A stretch of DNA of 6,957 bases from an uncultured Collinsella sp. (GTDB lineage: Bacteria > Actinomycetota > Coriobacteriia > Coriobacteriales > Coriobacteriaceae), in NCBI GenBank assembly GCA_900757505.1, contig CAAEOE010000024.1, forward strand, positions 1 through 6,957, given 5' to 3'. Numbering within the stretch: the first letter of the stretch is position 1; every line of letters begins with the position of its first letter. The notes beneath the pieces are model-generated. The model saw only the letters and a program-made list of their open reading frames with translations, was not told the origin of the DNA and did no database searches. This document shows, one piece after another, positions 6,426 through 6,957 of this stretch. The position numbers and the translations under genes were made by a program.

Positions 6426-6761
6426 AACGGTATCTTTACCTACTTCTTACGCTGACAAGCCATAGGACTGACGCCCTGCTGTCCGCAAACGGTCTATATC
6501 CTCTCTCGACTGGTACGTAAGTGTGAATAAGAATGATAGATAGCTGAATATCATCGAATACAGGCAGAAACGTAAACAAGCGTCATTTATATACATAAAA
6601 CCGATTTAGCTATGCAATTTTCAATCAAAAGTTTAGAGGCGCGATTGTAAATGGTTTTTAAGAAAAAGAGCGTTTACCTTAGAAAAGTTACTTTAGAACG
6701 CCGAAGTGCATTATGGGGGAATCATAGGCGATATACCGTTCATCGCACTTTGTTGACCGTT
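6426..6761. repeat. Four dispersed ACCGTT/AACGGT hexamers
   Basis: AACGGT lies at 6426-6431 and 6488-6493, on the ppk1 side. ACCGTT lies at 6735-6740 and 6756-6761, on the arcA side and extended to ACCGTTC in both. With equal base use about 0.3 copies would be expected on both strands of 547 bp. The arcA-side copies start 21 bp apart, about two helical turns. A regulator site is possible but not recognised. Confidence 0.4.
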
Positions 6762-6770
6762 CGGGGGCGA

Positions 6771-6801
6771 GGTGGAATTGCGGGTGGAATTTGGATATAA
6801 C
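6771..6801 (+). promoter_or_regulatory. Candidate arcA promoter with a 9-bp direct repeat
   Basis: TATAAC (6796-6801) matches five of six -10 bases and would start transcription near 6808, about 75 nt before arcA. No good -35 is placed 16-18 bp upstream. Instead GGTGGAATT occurs at 6771-6779 and again at 6783-6791, starts 12 bp apart. A weak -35 next to a tandem repeat is typical of activator-dependent promoters. TTGACC (6753-6758) is a good -35 by itself, but no -10 lies at the right distance. Confidence 0.35.
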
Positions 6802-6817
6802 TAGAGCTGTCAGCAAG

Positions 6818-6842
6818 CAGCGTCCGCTATGGAAGGGCGCTG
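6818..6842 (+). promoter_or_regulatory. First stem-loop of the presumed arcA leader
   Basis: CAGCGTCC (6818-6825) pairs with GGGCGCTG (6835-6842) in eight pairs including one G-U, around a 9-nt loop. No T tract follows. It does not match a riboswitch class I know. Confidence 0.45.
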
Positions 6843-6847
6843 AGAGA

Positions 6848-6866
6848 TTCGGCCGAAAGGCCCGAA
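6848..6866 (+). promoter_or_regulatory. Second stem-loop of the arcA leader, with GNRA loop
   Basis: TTCGGCC (6848-6854) pairs with GG-CCGAA (6859-6866) across a GAAA tetraloop with one bulged C. It ends 8 nt before the arcA ribosome site, so it could influence translation initiation or transcript stability. Confidence 0.45.
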
Positions 6867-6874
6867 AGAAAGGT

Positions 6875-6880
6875 AGGAGG
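6875..6880 (+). promoter_or_regulatory. arcA Shine-Dalgarno AGGAGG
   Basis: A full AGGAGG lies only 2 nt before ATG 6883, closer than usual. An in-frame TAG at 6874-6876 overlaps it, which rules out any upstream start for arcA. Confidence 0.75.
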
Positions 6881-6882
6881 CC

Positions 6883-6957
6883 ATGACGAAAGGTCTGCAC
6901 GTGCCTTCCGAGATCGGCAAGCTCAGGAAGGTCTGCCTGCACCGTCCCGGCGACGAG
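6883..6957 (+). CDS. arcA: Arginine deiminase, N-terminus only (cut by window edge)
   Basis: Twenty-five codons are visible from ATG 6883. The peptide contains the block HVPSEIGKLRKVCLHRPGDE, which matches the well-conserved N-terminus of bacterial arginine deiminases (pattern SEIGKLKKVLLHRPGxE). The enzyme converts arginine to citrulline and ammonia, the first step of the cytoplasmic pathway that yields ATP through ornithine carbamoyltransferase and carbamate kinase. Full-length enzymes have about 410 residues, and the catalytic Cys, His and Asp/Glu residues lie beyond the window. The start is fixed by AGGAGG and an in-frame stop just upstream. The gene is divergent from ppk1 and preceded by a structured leader. 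arcB and arcC, if present, would lie further right. Confidence 0.85.
   Translation, partial: MTKGLHVPSEIGKLRKVCLHRPGDE

Larger units (their letters stand above)
6336..6882. other. 547-bp AT-rich divergent intergenic region between ppk1 and arcA
   Basis: No convincing gene lies here on either strand. It must hold the promoters of two divergent genes. G+C falls to 39 of 120 bases over 6541-6660, far below the flanking genes. It contains four ACCGTT/AACGGT hexamers, a short inverted repeat GGTA-TCTT-TACC (6429-6440), a repeated TTAGAA (6679-6684, 6693-6698), and the candidate promoter and leader elements listed separately. The middle (about 6440-6720) has several -10-like AT runs but no pair good enough to call. 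Confidence 0.7.

Noticed and set aside
6529..6567. TGAATA-like half sites that recall an ArgR box
   Set aside because: The half sites do not form the spaced inverted pair of a real ARG box, and AT-rich DNA produces them by chance.
6829..6843. A tiny upstream frame, Met-Glu-Gly-Arg-stop, in the arcA leader with an arginine codon before the stop
   Set aside because: It would be an attractive arginine sensor, but there is no Shine-Dalgarno before it and its ATG lies in a hairpin loop. A chance occurrence is more likely.
6688..6942. An 84-codon minus-strand open frame across the arcA leader and start
   Set aside because: It overlaps the arcA coding start, has no ribosome site that I can see and no family features.

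Overview
The window is a G+C-rich bacterial chromosome segment. The proteins and gene style point to an actinobacterium of the class Coriobacteriia, most likely Collinsella or a close gut relative. This placement rests on protein style, base composition and recall, not on a search. No mobile element, CRISPR array, tRNA or rRNA is visible. It looks like core housekeeping sequence with one interesting intergenic region.

Layout, left to right. Five genes lie on the minus strand. A P1-family (DmpA/NylC-like) self-processing peptidase occupies 1000 down to the left edge, where its last few residues are cut off. A Maf-type nucleotide pyrophosphatase (1102-1683) overlaps by ATGA the end of a DJ-1/PfpI-family protein (1680-2222), so these two form a translationally coupled pair behind a recognisable promoter at 2259-2287. 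An RlmD/TrmA-type 23S rRNA m5U methyltransferase (2329-3642) and a polyphosphate kinase 1 (3756-6335) follow. Intrinsic terminators sit after maf (1071-1093) and after ppk1 (3691-3732), so most of these genes appear to be separate transcription units that happen to point the same way.

On the right, a 547-bp gene-free region (6336-6882) separates ppk1 from a divergent plus-strand gene, arcA (arginine deiminase). Only its first 25 codons are in the window. The intergenic region falls to about one-third G+C over 6541-6660. It carries four copies of ACCGTT/AACGGT, a 9-bp direct repeat near a candidate arcA -10, and two stem-loops in the presumed arcA leader.

Functionally the genes are loosely linked: nucleotide-pool cleaning (Maf), a DJ-1-type protein, rRNA modification, phosphate/energy storage as polyphosphate (Ppk1), peptide or amide hydrolysis, and arginine catabolism for ATP. 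The most unusual coding feature is a roughly 165-residue C-terminal extension on Ppk1: a charged helical part, a Pro/Ala/Glu-rich linker and a basic Gly/Leu tip. I see no previously undescribed multi-gene system here.
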